Assembly (NCBI RefSeq): GCF_001007935.1
Contig: NZ_CP011451.1
Span: 3,162,001 to 3,226,000 of the forward strand
From: Nitrosomonas communis
GTDB lineage: Bacteria > Pseudomonadota > Gammaproteobacteria > Burkholderiales > Nitrosomonadaceae
Direction of reading: 5' to 3'
Length of the DNA: 64,000 nt
The notes beneath the pieces were generated by a model. The model was not told where the DNA came from and did no database searches. It was given only the letters and a program-made list of their open reading frames with translations. This document shows positions 1-9,858 of the stretch, piece after piece (the first letter of the stretch is position 1; each line of letters starts with the position of its first letter). A program made the position numbers and the translations under genes.

Positions 1-1034
1 CGCTTAGCGACTGCCTTTAATGCACTAAGCAAGTTTGGATCCGGCACAAAATAGGCACTGGTCAGAAAGATCTGGGTTTCTGCACTATTAATGGCTGAAA
101 GCAAAGTTATATAGATCGGGTTATAAGCTTTTTCTGGCGAGCTGCCGATTGCGCGCACTACCTCAGAACCTTTATTAGCGAGCTCAGGGAAATAATTTCG
201 CTGGGCCAATAACTCACCTTTTTGCTCATTCCATATGGACATAAACAGCTTCTGAAATTCACTCACCACTGGGCCTACTATTCGCACATGGGTGTCTCGC
301 CACGGATTATCACTTCTGGTTGATTTAGATCTGGCGGTTGGTTTAGATCTGACGAGTGACCCCCTCGAGTACTCGGTGCTGATATTGGCACTACCCACAA
401 AAGCAATCTGTCCATCGACAATCAAAAGTTTTCGATGATCACGCCGGGTAACCTGCCAATTTTTTGGGGCAATGAGTGGGTTGACAGGATTGAATTCCAG
501 GACATTAACACCACTTTCTTTCAGTGAATCGAAGAACTCACGGGGTGTATCAATAGATCCTACACTATCATAAATGAGGTTTACTTGTACCCCATTCTTT
601 TGCTTTCTAATCAATAGCTCAGCAAAAAGATTACCAATTTCATCATCCTTTAGAATGTAAATCTCCATATTGATATGGTCCTTGGCATTCTCTATGGCTG
701 CATACATGGATCGATAAGTGTCTGGACTATCTATCAACAGCTCTACTTTGTTGCCTATCATAAGATGGCTGTCAGTAATTTCTGATGCGAATGGCAGATG
801 CCTATCGAAGATATGGGTCTCTACATCATTATTTTTCAGTCTGGAAAGAATCTCGTTGCTCTGCTTTTGAGATAAGGGTCCATGAGCGTCAAAAAGCTGT
901 ACAGGATGCGATGACTGCATTGCCATGTCTGGCACTATGAGGGGTATTGTTGAGCTACACCCTATAAGAAGGGTCAGGCAAAGAACTGCTAGGAGCCTAA
1001 CAATATTGATATACCCGATTTTCTTTAAATACAT
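1..1034 (-). CDS. Phospholipase D / cardiolipin synthase-like lipoprotein (3' end cut by window)
   Basis: The reading frame starts at an ATG at 1034 (minus) and stays open to base 1, so at least 344 residues are present and the C-terminus is missing. The N-terminus is a lipoprotein signal with lipobox LLIGC near residue 26, so the protein should be lipid-anchored outside the cytoplasm. One PLD catalytic motif is visible: HRKLLIVD followed by GSAN (around 390-455), the HxKxxxxD...GSxN signature. A second HKD motif would lie beyond the left edge. The family cleaves or transfers phosphatidyl groups (cardiolipin synthase, PLD nucleases). An AGAGGG ribosome site sits about 9 nt before the start. 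The substrate cannot be told from the sequence. Confidence 0.85.
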   Translation of the reverse strand, partial: MYLKKIGYINIVRLLAVLCLTLLIGCSSTIPLIVPDMAMQSSHPVQLFDAHGPLSQKQSNEILSRLKNNDVETHIFDRHLPFASEITDSHLMIGNKVELLIDSPDTYRSMYAAIENAKDHINMEIYILKDDEIGNLFAELLIRKQKNGVQVNLIYDSVGSIDTPREFFDSLKESGVNVLEFNPVNPLIAPKNWQVTRRDHRKLLIVDGQIAFVGSANISTEYSRGSLVRSKPTARSKSTRSDNPWRDTHVRIVGPVVSEFQKLFMSIWNEQKGELLAQRNYFPELANKGSEVVRAIGSSPEKAYNPIYITLLSAINSAETQIFLTSAYFVPDPNLLSALKAVAK

Positions 1035-1734
1035 CAGTTTTCCCTCTAAGCAGTTTTTTCTCAATTTTATGAATTAAAAAAGTGAAATCAGCGAATATTT
1101 TCAGTGGATACCTTAACTTGTGCAAGGTAAGCCTAAGCATTGTTCTTAAGCCACATTATAGACATGTGTTATCTATTTCTAAGTTTCAAACATTTATAGA
1201 GATTAACAATGCCAGGCTGGCTTTGGTGGAAGCCTGTTCTTCATAAAAAGGGGACTTGGAATGGAAATTAGCAATAGTTTTGCTGCATCAATCAAGCGGT
1301 AAATACAATTCCCCTTATCCTTAACCATTGGGTGGATTTAGGGTATGGCATGTCGGGGATCAAACCAATCTTAAAGGCGAAGGCTGCTTGATTGATATAT
1401 TAGCTAACGAAATTCTAGAGAAGAAAGAGCACAAAGGTTGGCTGACTGCTAACGCCTATTTTCCCGTGATGTATTTGCTCACCTGAATGCCTCCTTCTGA
1501 TCAATGAAGAAAAAATAAATACTTCATTGACTAATGAAAGAATATCGATAAGCCCGGATTTTTCATTAGAAGCCTTGTTATTTGATCCCTAAGAGGAGAC
1601 TCAAAAAAGAATAGTAAGATAATTTATCGATTTCATTAAAAATGATTCTCATAGAAAATTTTAAATAAATTGAAGCCTTCTTAGTTTTTGACCTAAACAA
1701 TCACTGTGTCTTGAATAAGCTTAGGAAATAACAA
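1035..1734. other. 700-bp AT-rich intergenic region with a possible decayed frame
   Basis: No intact gene is visible. On the plus strand 1325-1486 holds a start-less open stretch of 53 codons that reads protein-like (for example GWLTANAYFPVMYLLT before its stop), which could be a gene remnant of unknown origin. The rest is AT-rich spacer carrying the promoters of the two flanking divergent genes. Confidence 0.4.
1641..1652. promoter_or_regulatory. Possible Fur-like half-palindrome upstream of the methyltransferase gene
   Basis: AATGATTCTCAT resembles the core of the Fur box (AATGAT-N2-TCAT) and lies about 85 bp before the methyltransferase start. The flanks match poorly, so this is only a weak candidate. 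Confidence 0.2.
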
Positions 1735-2391
1735 ATGAAAAATGATTATTGGCTGGATCGATGGAAACATGGAGAGATTGGTTTTCACCAGAACGAAATT
1801 AATCCTTATTTGTGTCAATATTGGCAAGAGTTACATCTTGCTCCTGGTAGTGAGGTATTTGTACCATTATGCGGAAAAAGTCGTGATATGCTGTGGCTGC
1901 GTGAACAAAAACATTCAGTGCTCGGGGTTGAATTGAGCGCTATCGCTGTGCAGGCGTTCTTCGAGGAAAACAGGCTCTCACCACATCACATGATTAGCGG
2001 AAAATTCGATCGCTATGACGCGAACTTTATCAGTATTCTGCGCGGTAATTTCTTTGACTTGAGCAAAACTGATCTGGCGAAAGTGAGTGCAGTTTACGAC
2101 CGTGCATCACTGGTAGCACTACCGCCAGAAATACGTAAACGTTATGTATCCCATCTGCTGAGCATCCTGCCACCCGCAACAAAAATTCTACTCATTACCT
2201 TTGACTACCCTCAAGCAGAAATGTCAGGCCCGCCGTTCGCTGTTTCTCCAGACGAAGTAGCAGCACTTTACCAGGAGCACGCCGAAGTACGACTATTGAC
2301 TCAATTGAATGTACTCGTACAGAATCAACGCTATCGAGAGCGTGGACTGAGTCAATTACATGAAAACATTTTCCTGCTGACTCTACATTAA
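1735..2391 (+). CDS. tpm: Thiopurine S-methyltransferase family protein
   Basis: This 218-residue protein is full length for bacterial TPMT. The family uses S-adenosylmethionine to methylate sulfur or, in bacteria, tellurite and selenite compounds. Visible family features are the N-terminal WLDRWKHGEIGFHQ block, the SAM-binding VFVPLCGKSRDMLWL segment (residues about 41-56), and YDRASLVALPPEIR around 120-134. It is a cytoplasmic Rossmann-fold enzyme. It stands alone: the upstream gene is divergent and a dispersed repeat follows 23 bp after the stop. Identification is firm; the natural substrate is not known from sequence. Confidence 0.9.
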   Translation: MKNDYWLDRWKHGEIGFHQNEINPYLCQYWQELHLAPGSEVFVPLCGKSRDMLWLREQKHSVLGVELSAIAVQAFFEENRLSPHHMISGKFDRYDANFISILRGNFFDLSKTDLAKVSAVYDRASLVALPPEIRKRYVSHLLSILPPATKILLITFDYPQAEMSGPPFAVSPDEVAALYQEHAEVRLLTQLNVLVQNQRYRERGLSQLHENIFLLTLH

Positions 2392-2414
2392 GGAAACAGA
2401 GCATCTCACTCGTA

Positions 2415-2519
2415 ATTCCATTTCCAAATCAAAAATAATATGAAGGCGAGCCGCAGGCAGTATATAAATAATAAGGCAAGGTGAAGCCGACAATACCAGT
2501 ATTGATTTAGAAATGGAAT
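2415..2519 (+). repeat. Dispersed palindromic repeat, copy 1
   Basis: A 105-bp element bounded by ATTCCATTTC...GAAATGGAAT. Related copies lie at 12867, 20543, 22451, 30945, 36179 and 45510. The ends form inverted repeats of about 20 bp and the middle carries the conserved GGCGAGCCGCAG and GGCAAGGTGAAGCCGACA blocks. It lies between the stop of the methyltransferase gene and the EVE gene. Confidence 0.9.
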
Positions 2520-2593
2520 AAAAGACGAAAGTATCGATTATTTTTAAACTTTATCGGCCTATTAAACGGCCTGATTCGTCAGGAGGAAAATAA

Positions 2594-3049
2594 ATGCGTT
2601 ACTGGCTAATGAAATCTGAACCAACAGAAGTCAGCATCGATGATCTGGCGTCAAAACCCGAGCAGACTGTTGCGTGGGATGGGGTAAGAAATTATCAAGC
2701 ACGTAATTTTATGCGTCATCAAATGCAGGTTGGCGATCAGGCATTCTTCTATCATTCCAGTTGCGCTGAGCCTGGCATCGTTGGAATCACGACAGTTTCC
2801 AGGCTGGCTTATCCCGATGTCACGCAATTTGATTCCAAAAGTAAATACTATGATCCCAAAGCCACACATGAAAATCCACGCTGGTTTAATGTCGAAGTCA
2901 CGCTCGTCAAAAAAACCCGCCTACTTTCCCTCAAGGAATTACGCAGCCACCCCGAACTCGCTAATATGAGAATCCTGCAAAAAGGTAATCGATTATCCAT
3001 CACGCCTGTCGACCCGGCAGAATGGGCATTTATTATGGGTATATTATGA
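2594..3049 (+). CDS. EVE domain protein (THYN1-like)
   Basis: This 151-residue protein is a single EVE domain of the PUA/YTH-like fold. The start MRYWLMKSEP and the blocks WDGVRNYQARN, VGDQAFFYHS and DPKAT..NPRWFNV are typical of the family. Eukaryotic THYN1 and bacterial EVE domains bind modified bases such as 5-hydroxymethylcytosine, and they occur both in housekeeping contexts and in restriction systems. A strong ribosome site, AGGAGG, lies 8 nt before the start. The stop overlaps a small ATG frame (ATGA). It is probably the housekeeping form, since no restriction gene is adjacent. Confidence 0.88.
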   Translation: MRYWLMKSEPTEVSIDDLASKPEQTVAWDGVRNYQARNFMRHQMQVGDQAFFYHSSCAEPGIVGITTVSRLAYPDVTQFDSKSKYYDPKATHENPRWFNVEVTLVKKTRLLSLKELRSHPELANMRILQKGNRLSITPVDPAEWAFIMGIL

Positions 3050-3102
3050 GCAAGTTGCTTTTATTACTTGCAGCGATGCCATTTTTAGTGCTAACAGCTT
3101 AA
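3046..3102 (+). CDS. Possible 18-residue hydrophobic leader-like peptide
   Basis: An ATG overlaps the EVE stop codon (ATGA) and opens an 18-codon frame, MSKLLLLLAAMPFLVLTA. It looks like an orphan signal peptide and could be translated by coupling. It may be the stub of a lost secreted protein. There is no independent support. Confidence 0.2.
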   Translation: MSKLLLLLAAMPFLVLTA

Positions 3103-3131
3103 GCTGGATACCTTTAGCTAAACAGCATGGA

Positions 3132-3923
3132 ATGTGGTTAATTTATTTATTGCTCGGCGCTGGGGTTGGCTTTCTCGCGGGTTTGCTGGGAATTGGCGGC
3201 GGCTTGGTCATTGTCCCCGTGCTGGCTTATATCTTTACCGCCCAGGATTTTCCGTCAGACCGTATTTTGCATCTGGCACTCGGTACCACTATGGCGACGA
3301 TCATTTTCACTTCACTTGCCAGCTTGCGCATGCATCATGCCCATGACGCGGTTAACTGGTGGATCGTCAGATATCTGGCGCCGGGCATTATCCTGGGAAC
3401 GCTGGCTGGTTCTACATTTGCCGGACGATTATCCACCGAAGTATTGGGCATGATCTTCGTCATCTTCATCTATTATGCGGCAACGCAGATGTGGCTTAAC
3501 ATTACGCCCACTTCCAGGCATGCCCTGCCTGGCAAATTTGGAATGGTGGTGGCAGGTAGCCTGATCGGTGCACTTTCCAGTCTGGTCGCGATTGGCGGAG
3601 GTCTGCTGACGGTGCCTTTTCTTTCTATGTGTAATGTCAAGCTGCAATACGCGATTGGCACATCGGCTGCAGTGGGTTTTCCGATTGCACTAGCAGGTAC
3701 GATTGGTTACATTATCAATGGCCTGTTACAGACGCAGCCGCTTCCCGATTACAGTTTGGGCTATGTTTATCTGCCTGCGCTCGGCTGGATTGCAGGGGCG
3801 AGCATGCTGACCGCTCCACTTGGCGCTAGAGCAACACATCGCATGCAGACAGCAACGCTCAGAAAAATATTCGTAGTTTTACTTTATTTCCTGGGTACTA
3901 AAATGCTGTTTAATTTATTTTAG
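3132..3923 (+). CDS. TauE/SafE family membrane permease (sulfite/organosulfonate exporter type)
   Basis: The 263-residue, very hydrophobic protein shows the internal duplication of the TauE/SafE (DUF81) family: the N-terminal LLGIGGGLVIVPVL block and a second copy, LVAIGGGLLTVPFL, near residue 155-168. About eight membrane segments are likely. Family members move sulfite, sulfoacetate or related anions across the inner membrane; the substrate here is unknown. The start at 3132 places the first membrane helix immediately, as is usual, although the ribosome site is weak and the frame stays open upstream. It converges on purC with a 12-bp gap. Confidence 0.85.
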   Translation: MWLIYLLLGAGVGFLAGLLGIGGGLVIVPVLAYIFTAQDFPSDRILHLALGTTMATIIFTSLASLRMHHAHDAVNWWIVRYLAPGIILGTLAGSTFAGRLSTEVLGMIFVIFIYYAATQMWLNITPTSRHALPGKFGMVVAGSLIGALSSLVAIGGGLLTVPFLSMCNVKLQYAIGTSAAVGFPIALAGTIGYIINGLLQTQPLPDYSLGYVYLPALGWIAGASMLTAPLGARATHRMQTATLRKIFVVLLYFLGTKMLFNLF

Positions 3924-3935
3924 GATTAGCAAGTT

Positions 3936-4826
3936 TTACCTGGTTAATCGATATAGCGCTTCCTCATATCGCTCTATCGTTTGGGTAAGAATGTCATCAG
4001 GAATAGGCGGTGCAGGAGGTTGTTTATTCCAATTGAGCTGTTCCAGCCAGTCACGAACAAACTGTTTATCATAACTTGGAGGATTTTTACCCGGCTGATA
4101 CTGATCGGCTGGCCAGAAACGTGATGAATCCGGTGTCAACACTTCATCGATCAGGTAGAGATTGCCTGCCCCATCCTGGCCAAATTCGAATTTGGTATCA
4201 GCGATGATCACTTCGTGGGTAGCGGCATAATCGGCGGCTTCAGTATACAGTGCGATTGCTTTACTGCGCACTTCTTGAGCAAGCGCTTGACCCACTAACT
4301 GTTCACATTGCTCAAATGAAATGTTTTCATCATGGGCCCCTGCCACCGCCTTGGTAGAAGGCGTAAAAATAGCGCCTGTTGGTAGTTTTTCTGCTTCCTG
4401 TAAATTTTGCGGTAACATAATGCCGCTGATGGCGCCTGTTCGCTGATAATCCTTCCAACCTGAACCGACAATATAACCCCGCACGATTGCCTCGATTGGC
4501 AACGGCTTTAATCGTTTGACAACAAAGGCGCGGTCGATCACCTGCTCGCGCTCTTCAGGCGCTACCACAGATTCAGGCGAAATGCCGGTTAAATGATTGG
4601 GCAGGATGTGATGCAGCTTTTTGAACCAGAAGTTGGATAATTGCGTCAAGACCTTACCTTTGCCAGGAACCGGTGTTGGCAATACCACATCGAATGCTGA
4701 CAGACGATCGGTCTGAACAATCAATAAATTATTCTCATCAACTGCATAAATATCACGCACTTTGCCCCGGTGCAGCAAAGGGAGGCTTTTCAGGTTGGTT
4801 TCAAACAAAGCGATGGAATGAGTCAT
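3936..4826 (-). CDS. purC: SAICAR synthase (phosphoribosylaminoimidazole-succinocarboxamide synthase)
   Basis: This 296-residue enzyme joins CAIR and aspartate using ATP in purine synthesis. The N-terminal [13 protein letters not shown] nucleotide-binding loop, [32 protein letters not shown], and IADTKFEFG (residues about 208-216) are family signatures. The length is that of the longer (about 300 residue) PurC type. It is the last gene of purE-purK-purC, 33 bp after purK. The three genes are consecutive de novo purine steps and are very probably co-transcribed. Confidence 0.97.
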   Translation of the reverse strand: MTHSIALFETNLKSLPLLHRGKVRDIYAVDENNLLIVQTDRLSAFDVVLPTPVPGKGKVLTQLSNFWFKKLHHILPNHLTGISPESVVAPEEREQVIDRAFVVKRLKPLPIEAIVRGYIVGSGWKDYQRTGAISGIMLPQNLQEAEKLPTGAIFTPSTKAVAGAHDENISFEQCEQLVGQALAQEVRSKAIALYTEAADYAATHEVIIADTKFEFGQDGAGNLYLIDEVLTPDSSRFWPADQYQPGKNPPSYDKQFVRDWLEQLNWNKQPPAPPIPDDILTQTIERYEEALYRLTR

Positions 4827-4859
4827 GGATCAATTTTAATTAAATTTTTCAATAATAAT

Positions 4860-5996
4860 TTAGCAATTTTTTAACGATACCTTGATCGCTTCTGCTTGTT
4901 GCAAAGCCTGTTCAACCGTATCAGCGAGCACCGTAAAATGCCCCATTTTTCTGCCCGGCCTCGCCTCATGTTTGCCGTATAAATGGAGTTTGGCATTGGG
5001 ATTGCTTAATACCTTATTCCAATCCGGTTCTCCTGATTGCCATAGATCACCCAGCAAATTCACCATCACGACCGGCGTGTGCAGCGCAGTGCTTCCTTGC
5101 GGCAAGCGGCACAATACCCGAGCTTGCTGCTCGAATTGTGAAGTAATACAGGCATCCAGGGTATAGTGGCCACTATTATGCGGACGGGGCGCAATTTCAT
5201 TGATAAATAACCGCCCGTCGGTAAGCACAAAGAACTCGATGCAGAGCACCCCGCGGTAATCCAGTTGGATCGCGACGTCAGTGGCCATTTTTCTGGCTTG
5301 TTGCACAATGCCTGCCGATATTCTGGCAGGAACAATACTCATATCGAGAATGCCATGCATATGCTGATTCTCAGCTACTGGAAACAGGCTGATCTCATCG
5401 TCAAAGCCACGCGCAACAATCACGGAAATCTCGCATGCAAGGGGTAGCAATTGCTCCAGCACACAAGGCTGCTGTTGCAAGTAAGTGAAAGCATCCGATA
5501 ATTCATGAGGAGTATGGATTCTTACCTGCCCTTTGCCATCATAACCGAACTGGCTGACTTTAAGGATGCCAGGAAAAAATAGCGCATCGATTGCAGTCGA
5601 CAAATCATCCTTATTTTGAATTGCCAAAAAGGGCGCAACCGAAAAACCATTTGCTGCTAAAAACTGTTTCTCCAGCAGGCGGTTTTGTGCGATAGAAACA
5701 CTTCTCGCAGGGGGACTCACGACACAATGTTGTTCCAGAAACCGCAGTACGTCAGCAGGAACATTTTCGAATTCCGTGGTGACGCCTGCACAGGTAGTAC
5801 TGAGTTCATGTAAAGCAGAAGCATCATGATAATCCGCGCATAAATGCCGTTCAGCGATACTGCCAGCAGGACTGCCTTCAGCAGGATCCAGAACCGTCAC
5901 GCGATAGCCCATACTTTGTGCGGCCATGGTAAACATGCGTCCAAGCTGGCCACCACCCAGCAAGCCCAGCATTGCTCCGGGTATAATACTACTCAT
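4860..5996 (-). CDS. purK: N5-carboxyaminoimidazole ribonucleotide synthase, ATPase subunit
   Basis: The 378-residue ATP-grasp enzyme makes N5-CAIR from AIR, ATP and bicarbonate. The start [12 protein letters not shown] is the PurK glycine-rich motif, and [14 protein letters not shown]-grasp residues around [16 protein letters not shown] and [16 protein letters not shown] near residue 265-280 confirm it. Its start overlaps the purE stop by 4 nt (ATGA), indicating translational coupling. Its product is the substrate of the PurE encoded upstream. Confidence 0.97.
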   Translation of the reverse strand: MSSIIPGAMLGLLGGGQLGRMFTMAAQSMGYRVTVLDPAEGSPAGSIAERHLCADYHDASALHELSTTCAGVTTEFENVPADVLRFLEQHCVVSPPARSVSIAQNRLLEKQFLAANGFSVAPFLAIQNKDDLSTAIDALFFPGILKVSQFGYDGKGQVRIHTPHELSDAFTYLQQQPCVLEQLLPLACEISVIVARGFDDEISLFPVAENQHMHGILDMSIVPARISAGIVQQARKMATDVAIQLDYRGVLCIEFFVLTDGRLFINEIAPRPHNSGHYTLDACITSQFEQQARVLCRLPQGSTALHTPVVMVNLLGDLWQSGEPDWNKVLSNPNAKLHLYGKHEARPGRKMGHFTVLADTVEQALQQAEAIKVSLKNC

Positions 5997-6484
5997 GATT
6001 CAGGCAAAGTCATGGCAGCCACTGAATCTGCCTGTGCTGCTCGAAATGATTCAAGGCGCTTGGCCAGTGTGCTGTCTCCCATCGCCAATAATGCAACAGC
6101 AAAAAGCCCGGCATTGGCTGCGCCTGCTTCACCAATGGCAAAAGTGGCAACGGGCACCCCTTTTGGCATCTGCACAATAGACAGGAGTGAATCCACTCCT
6201 TGCAAGTACTTGGAAGTCACTGGCACACCAAGTACCGGCAAGGTGGTTTTGGCCGCGATCATGCCAGGTAAATGCGCCGCCCCCCCTGCCCCTGCAATGA
6301 TGCATCGGATACCCCGTTCTATTGCTGTCGCTGCAAATTCAAACATACGGTCCGGTGTGCGATGCGCTGACACGATCAAGGCTTCGTGCGGGATATCAAA
6401 ATCTTTGAGGATCCGGGCAGCCTGTTGCATGATACTCCAATCACTGCTACTGCCCATGACAATACTGACTAATGGATTATCCAT
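5993..6484 (-). CDS. purE: N5-carboxyaminoimidazole ribonucleotide mutase, catalytic subunit
   Basis: This 163-residue class I PurE converts N5-CAIR to CAIR. Motifs are [17 protein letters not shown] at the N-terminus, SAHRTPDRM (catalytic His around residue 60), [13 protein letters not shown] and PVLGVPV. It is the first gene of the purEKC operon. The 151 bp upstream, shared with the divergent exbD, must hold both promoters. No purine-repressor-like palindrome stands out there. Confidence 0.97.
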   Translation of the reverse strand: MDNPLVSIVMGSSSDWSIMQQAARILKDFDIPHEALIVSAHRTPDRMFEFAATAIERGIRCIIAGAGGAAHLPGMIAAKTTLPVLGVPVTSKYLQGVDSLLSIVQMPKGVPVATFAIGEAGAANAGLFAVALLAMGDSTLAKRLESFRAAQADSVAAMTLPES

Positions 6485-6635
6485 TCAGAACGGAATACTG
6501 GATTAACAATCTTAAATAATGACGAAAGTGGTAATAATAAACTAGAATTTGATTTTGAAACCGGATGTTTAACAGTTTATTCCACATCTTGTGGTAATCT
6601 CACCCATTAGCACGTATTAATTGGCAAGCAACTTT

Positions 6636-7079
6636 ATGAATTTTCAGCGTGGTCAAAAAAAAGAAGAGCCGGAGATCAATCTTGTTCCGATGATCGATGT
6701 CCTGCTGGTCATCCTGATTTTTCTGGTGATTACTACGACCTACTCGAAATATGCCGATCTCGAGATTACGCTGCCAGAAGCAACCGCTACGGAAGCTGAT
6801 AAACAAAGCGAACGACCTCATACCATTGATGTGACCGTAAGCGCAACAGGTAACTACACCGTCAATCGGGTACCCCTAACCTTTTCTAACACTGAAGGAT
6901 TACGCAATGAATTGCAATCTGCCGCCAAGGATGAGAAAAATCCAGTTATCATTATCACTGCAGATGCAAAGGCTACACATCAATCGGTGATAACGGTCAT
7001 GGAAGCTGCTCGGCTTGCCGGGTACAATCAGGTGACATTTACTACAGAAACTACAGAAGCAAAAAATACCCCCAAGTAA
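6636..7079 (+). CDS. exbD: ExbD/TolR family energy-transducing protein
   Basis: The 147-residue protein is an ExbD-type inner-membrane protein with a short cytoplasmic head (MNFQRGQKKEEPEINLVPMID), one membrane helix at about residues 22-38 containing the conserved proton-path Asp of MIDVLLVIL, and a periplasmic domain. ExbD works with ExbB to pass proton-motive force to TonB, or the pair serves TolA-like partners. I chose the ATG at 6636 over an upstream in-frame TTG at 6621 because family members start at this MNF. No exbB is adjacent: purE is divergent upstream and sodB follows. Calling it exbD rather than tolR is by sequence feel. Confidence 0.85.
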   Translation: MNFQRGQKKEEPEINLVPMIDVLLVILIFLVITTTYSKYADLEITLPEATATEADKQSERPHTIDVTVSATGNYTVNRVPLTFSNTEGLRNELQSAAKDEKNPVIIITADAKATHQSVITVMEAARLAGYNQVTFTTETTEAKNTPK

Positions 7080-7167
7080 TTTAACTTCGGATAATATTTT
7101 TTATTGATCGATTATTAATCATATGCCAATAGCTTCTTTGTTCAATTTCATTTTTAAAGGAAGAAAA

Positions 7168-7809
7168 ATGAGCACTAATCTGGAAAATTTTTCTAAAGCT
7201 GCACAATCCGGTAACACTTATGTCCTCGCTCCCCTCCCCTATGCAGACAATGCACTGGAACCGGTTATTTCTGCCCATACCATGAGCTTCCACTATGGCA
7301 AGCATCACAAAGCGTACGTTGATAATTTGAACAAATTGCTAGCAGATAATAATGCATTGGCTGGACAATCACTGGAAAATATCATCACTGCCACTGCAGG
7401 TCAGGCAGATAAAGCAGGTATTTTCAATAATGCTGCTCAAGTCTGGAATCATATGTTTTATTGGCACAGTCTCAGCCCTGAAGGTGGTGGCGAGCCTCCT
7501 GCGAATTTGAAACAAAAAATTGAAGCCTCATTTGGTAGCGTGGACGCCTGTAAAAAGGAATTTGCCAATGCCGCCGTCACGCAATTTGGCAGTGGCTGGG
7601 CTTGGCTGGTGCAGGAAGGAGACAAACTGGCTATTCTCAAAACGAGCAATGCGGATTCGCCGCTTACCAAAAATAGCAGACCTTTGCTGACTATTGATGT
7701 TTGGGAGCATGCCTATTATCTCGATTATCAAAATCGCCGGCCTGATTATGTCAATACGATTCTCGATAAACTCATCAATTGGGAATTCGCTGCTTCAAAC
7801 CTGCGTTAA
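7168..7809 (+). CDS. sodB: Superoxide dismutase, iron type
   Basis: This 213-residue SOD converts superoxide to oxygen and peroxide. Metal ligands align as H42 (FHYGKHH), H95 (VWNH), D177 and H181 (DVWEHAYY). Gln91 in NNAAQVWN and the overall similarity to E. coli SodB indicate the iron form. I use the ATG at 7168, with the ribosome site AAAGGAAG 5 nt before it, rather than the in-frame ATG at 7123, which would add 15 residues without a ribosome site. It probably lies in the cytoplasm. hisG follows after only 12 bp, so readthrough is likely. Confidence 0.95.
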   Translation: MSTNLENFSKAAQSGNTYVLAPLPYADNALEPVISAHTMSFHYGKHHKAYVDNLNKLLADNNALAGQSLENIITATAGQADKAGIFNNAAQVWNHMFYWHSLSPEGGGEPPANLKQKIEASFGSVDACKKEFANAAVTQFGSGWAWLVQEGDKLAILKTSNADSPLTKNSRPLLTIDVWEHAYYLDYQNRRPDYVNTILDKLINWEFAASNLR

Positions 7810-7821
7810 TTTCTCGTATTT

Positions 7822-8469
7822 ATGGCAAATATTACCATTGCGCTTTCAAAAGGACGTATTTTCGAGGATACTGCGCCTTTTCTGAAAGCAGCCGGGATCG
7901 TCGCACAGGACGATCCCGACACCTCACGGAAACTGATCATTGCAACCAATAATCCGAAGGTGCGTCTTATCATGGTACGCGCCTCGGATGTACCGACTTA
8001 TGTGCAATATGGCGCAGCTGATCTGGGTGTTGCCGGAAAAGATGTCATGCTGGAGCATGGTGGCATGGGTCTTTACCAACCGCTCGATTTACAGATTGCC
8101 CGCTGTCGCATGATGGTCGCCGTACCAGAGGATTTCGATTATGAATCAGCAGTTTTCCAAGGCGCCCGCTTACGGGTCGCCACTAAATATCTCAAAACTG
8201 CACGTGATCATTTTGCTGATAAAGGAATGCATGTCGACCTCATCAAATTATATGGCTCAATGGAGCTTGCGCCGCTGGTCGGTCTGGCAGATGCCATTGT
8301 CGATCTCGTGTCGAGCGGTAACACCTTGAAAGCCAATCAATTGAAAGCGGTAGAAGAGATCATGACCATTTCAGCACGATTGATCATTAATCAGGCAGCG
8401 CTCAAACTAAAACGTGAAGCGATTCAACCGCTGCTTGAAGCATTTAAAACAGCCATTAAAACCGTTTAA
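7822..8469 (+). CDS. hisG: ATP phosphoribosyltransferase, short form catalytic subunit
   Basis: The 215-residue protein catalyses the first step of histidine synthesis (ATP + PRPP). It is the short HisG form that lacks the C-terminal regulatory domain and needs HisZ, which is not in this window. Features are [23 protein letters not shown] at the start and the PRPP loop [16 protein letters not shown] (around residues 155-170). It is followed by hisD after 65 bp and is probably transcribed with it. Confidence 0.96.
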   Translation: MANITIALSKGRIFEDTAPFLKAAGIVAQDDPDTSRKLIIATNNPKVRLIMVRASDVPTYVQYGAADLGVAGKDVMLEHGGMGLYQPLDLQIARCRMMVAVPEDFDYESAVFQGARLRVATKYLKTARDHFADKGMHVDLIKLYGSMELAPLVGLADAIVDLVSSGNTLKANQLKAVEEIMTISARLIINQAALKLKREAIQPLLEAFKTAIKTV

Positions 8470-8534
8470 AGCAGAGGCAGGGGTGCTTATATCCTCGTTG
8501 CCTACTGCCATTATTCTTCAAAGCCCATAGTGAT

Positions 8535-9833
8535 ATGATTAAACTCAACCGATTGTCTTCCACCGATGCTACATTTGATGAAGCCCTGCACGCTTTATTG
8601 GCTTTTGAAAGCACGCAGGATGAAACCGTTAATAATACGGTCAACCACATCCTGACCGATATCAAAAAACGTGGAGATGATGCGTTACTTGATTATACTC
8701 GCCGCTTTGATCATTTAGAGCTCTCCTCAATCAGCGAGGTTGAACTGCCTAAAAGCGACTGGCAACACGCTTTACAGCGGCTTCAAACCGCCGAAAGAGA
8801 GGCACTGGAACAAGCTGCGCAGCGCATACGTCTCTATCATGAAAAACAATTATCACAATCCTGGCAATATACTGAGCCAGATGGTACCTTGCTGGGGCAG
8901 AAAATTACTGCACTCGATCGCGTAGGATTGTACGTACCCGGTGGTAAAGCTTCGTATCCCTCCTCTGTACTGATGAATGCCATTCCGGCCAAGGTAGCGG
9001 GTGTTAACGAACTGATTATGGTCGTTCCCACACCCCATGGTGAAAAAAATGACCTGGTGCTTGCTGCCGCAGCCATTGCTGCAGTCGATCGTATTTTTAC
9101 CATTGGAGGTGCTCAGGCAATCGGTGCCTTGGCCTATGGCACAGGGATCATACCTAAAGTCGATAAAATCGTAGGACCTGGCAATGCTTATGTAGCAGCG
9201 GCCAAACGCTTCGTATTCGGTCTGGTGGGTATCGATATGGTCGCGGGCCCTTCAGAAATACTGGTAATTTGTGATGGCAATATTGATCCCGATTGGATCG
9301 CCATGGATTTATTTTCACAGGCCGAGCACGATGAACAGGCACAAGCCATATTGCTTTGTCCTCATCAAGATTTTCTTGATGCAGTGGCGGCAAGCATCAC
9401 CCGGCAGCTTGAAGCCATGCCTCGAAAAGAGGTCATTCGCGCCTCGCTGGAAGCACGGGGAGCTTTAATCAAGGTACGCGATTTAGAGGAAGCCTGCCTC
9501 ATCGCCAACCGGATTGCCCCCGAGCATCTGGAGTTATCCGTATCCAATCCAGAGCAGTGGATTGACAAATTGAAACATGCCGGTGCAATTTTTATGGGGC
9601 ATCATACTTGTGAAGCACTGGGTGATTATTGTGCCGGGCCCAATCACGTGTTGCCGACTTCCGGTACCGCGCGTTTTTCTTCACCCCTGGGTGTTTACGA
9701 CTTTCAGAAACGCACCAGTCTGATCCAGGTATCCCCGCAAAGCGCCTCTACACTGGGTACGATCGCGGCTACTCTGGCCAGAGGCGAGGGATTACAAGCC
9801 CATGCTATGTCTGCTGAATTTCGCTGTAAATAA
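8535..9833 (+). CDS. hisD: Histidinol dehydrogenase
   Basis: The 432-residue zinc enzyme oxidises L-histidinol to histidine in two NAD-dependent steps. Signature stretches are [49 protein letters not shown] and [10 protein letters not shown] near residue 320, followed by [14 protein letters not shown]. It follows hisG. The next gene is greB, so the histidine cluster stops here at two genes. Length and motifs are complete. Confidence 0.97.
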   Translation: MIKLNRLSSTDATFDEALHALLAFESTQDETVNNTVNHILTDIKKRGDDALLDYTRRFDHLELSSISEVELPKSDWQHALQRLQTAEREALEQAAQRIRLYHEKQLSQSWQYTEPDGTLLGQKITALDRVGLYVPGGKASYPSSVLMNAIPAKVAGVNELIMVVPTPHGEKNDLVLAAAAIAAVDRIFTIGGAQAIGALAYGTGIIPKVDKIVGPGNAYVAAAKRFVFGLVGIDMVAGPSEILVICDGNIDPDWIAMDLFSQAEHDEQAQAILLCPHQDFLDAVAASITRQLEAMPRKEVIRASLEARGALIKVRDLEEACLIANRIAPEHLELSVSNPEQWIDKLKHAGAIFMGHHTCEALGDYCAGPNHVLPTSGTARFSSPLGVYDFQKRTSLIQVSPQSASTLGTIAATLARGEGLQAHAMSAEFRCK

Positions 9834-9858
9834 CTCGTTGAAACAGAGCAATACTTAC

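Noticed and set aside
5844..6506. 220-codon plus-strand frame opposite purK/purE
   Set aside because: It is a shadow of the two purine genes, whose motifs are unmistakable.
7123..7167. Longer N-terminus for superoxide dismutase
   Set aside because: The extra 15 residues are not part of the family and the good ribosome site precedes the ATG at 7168.
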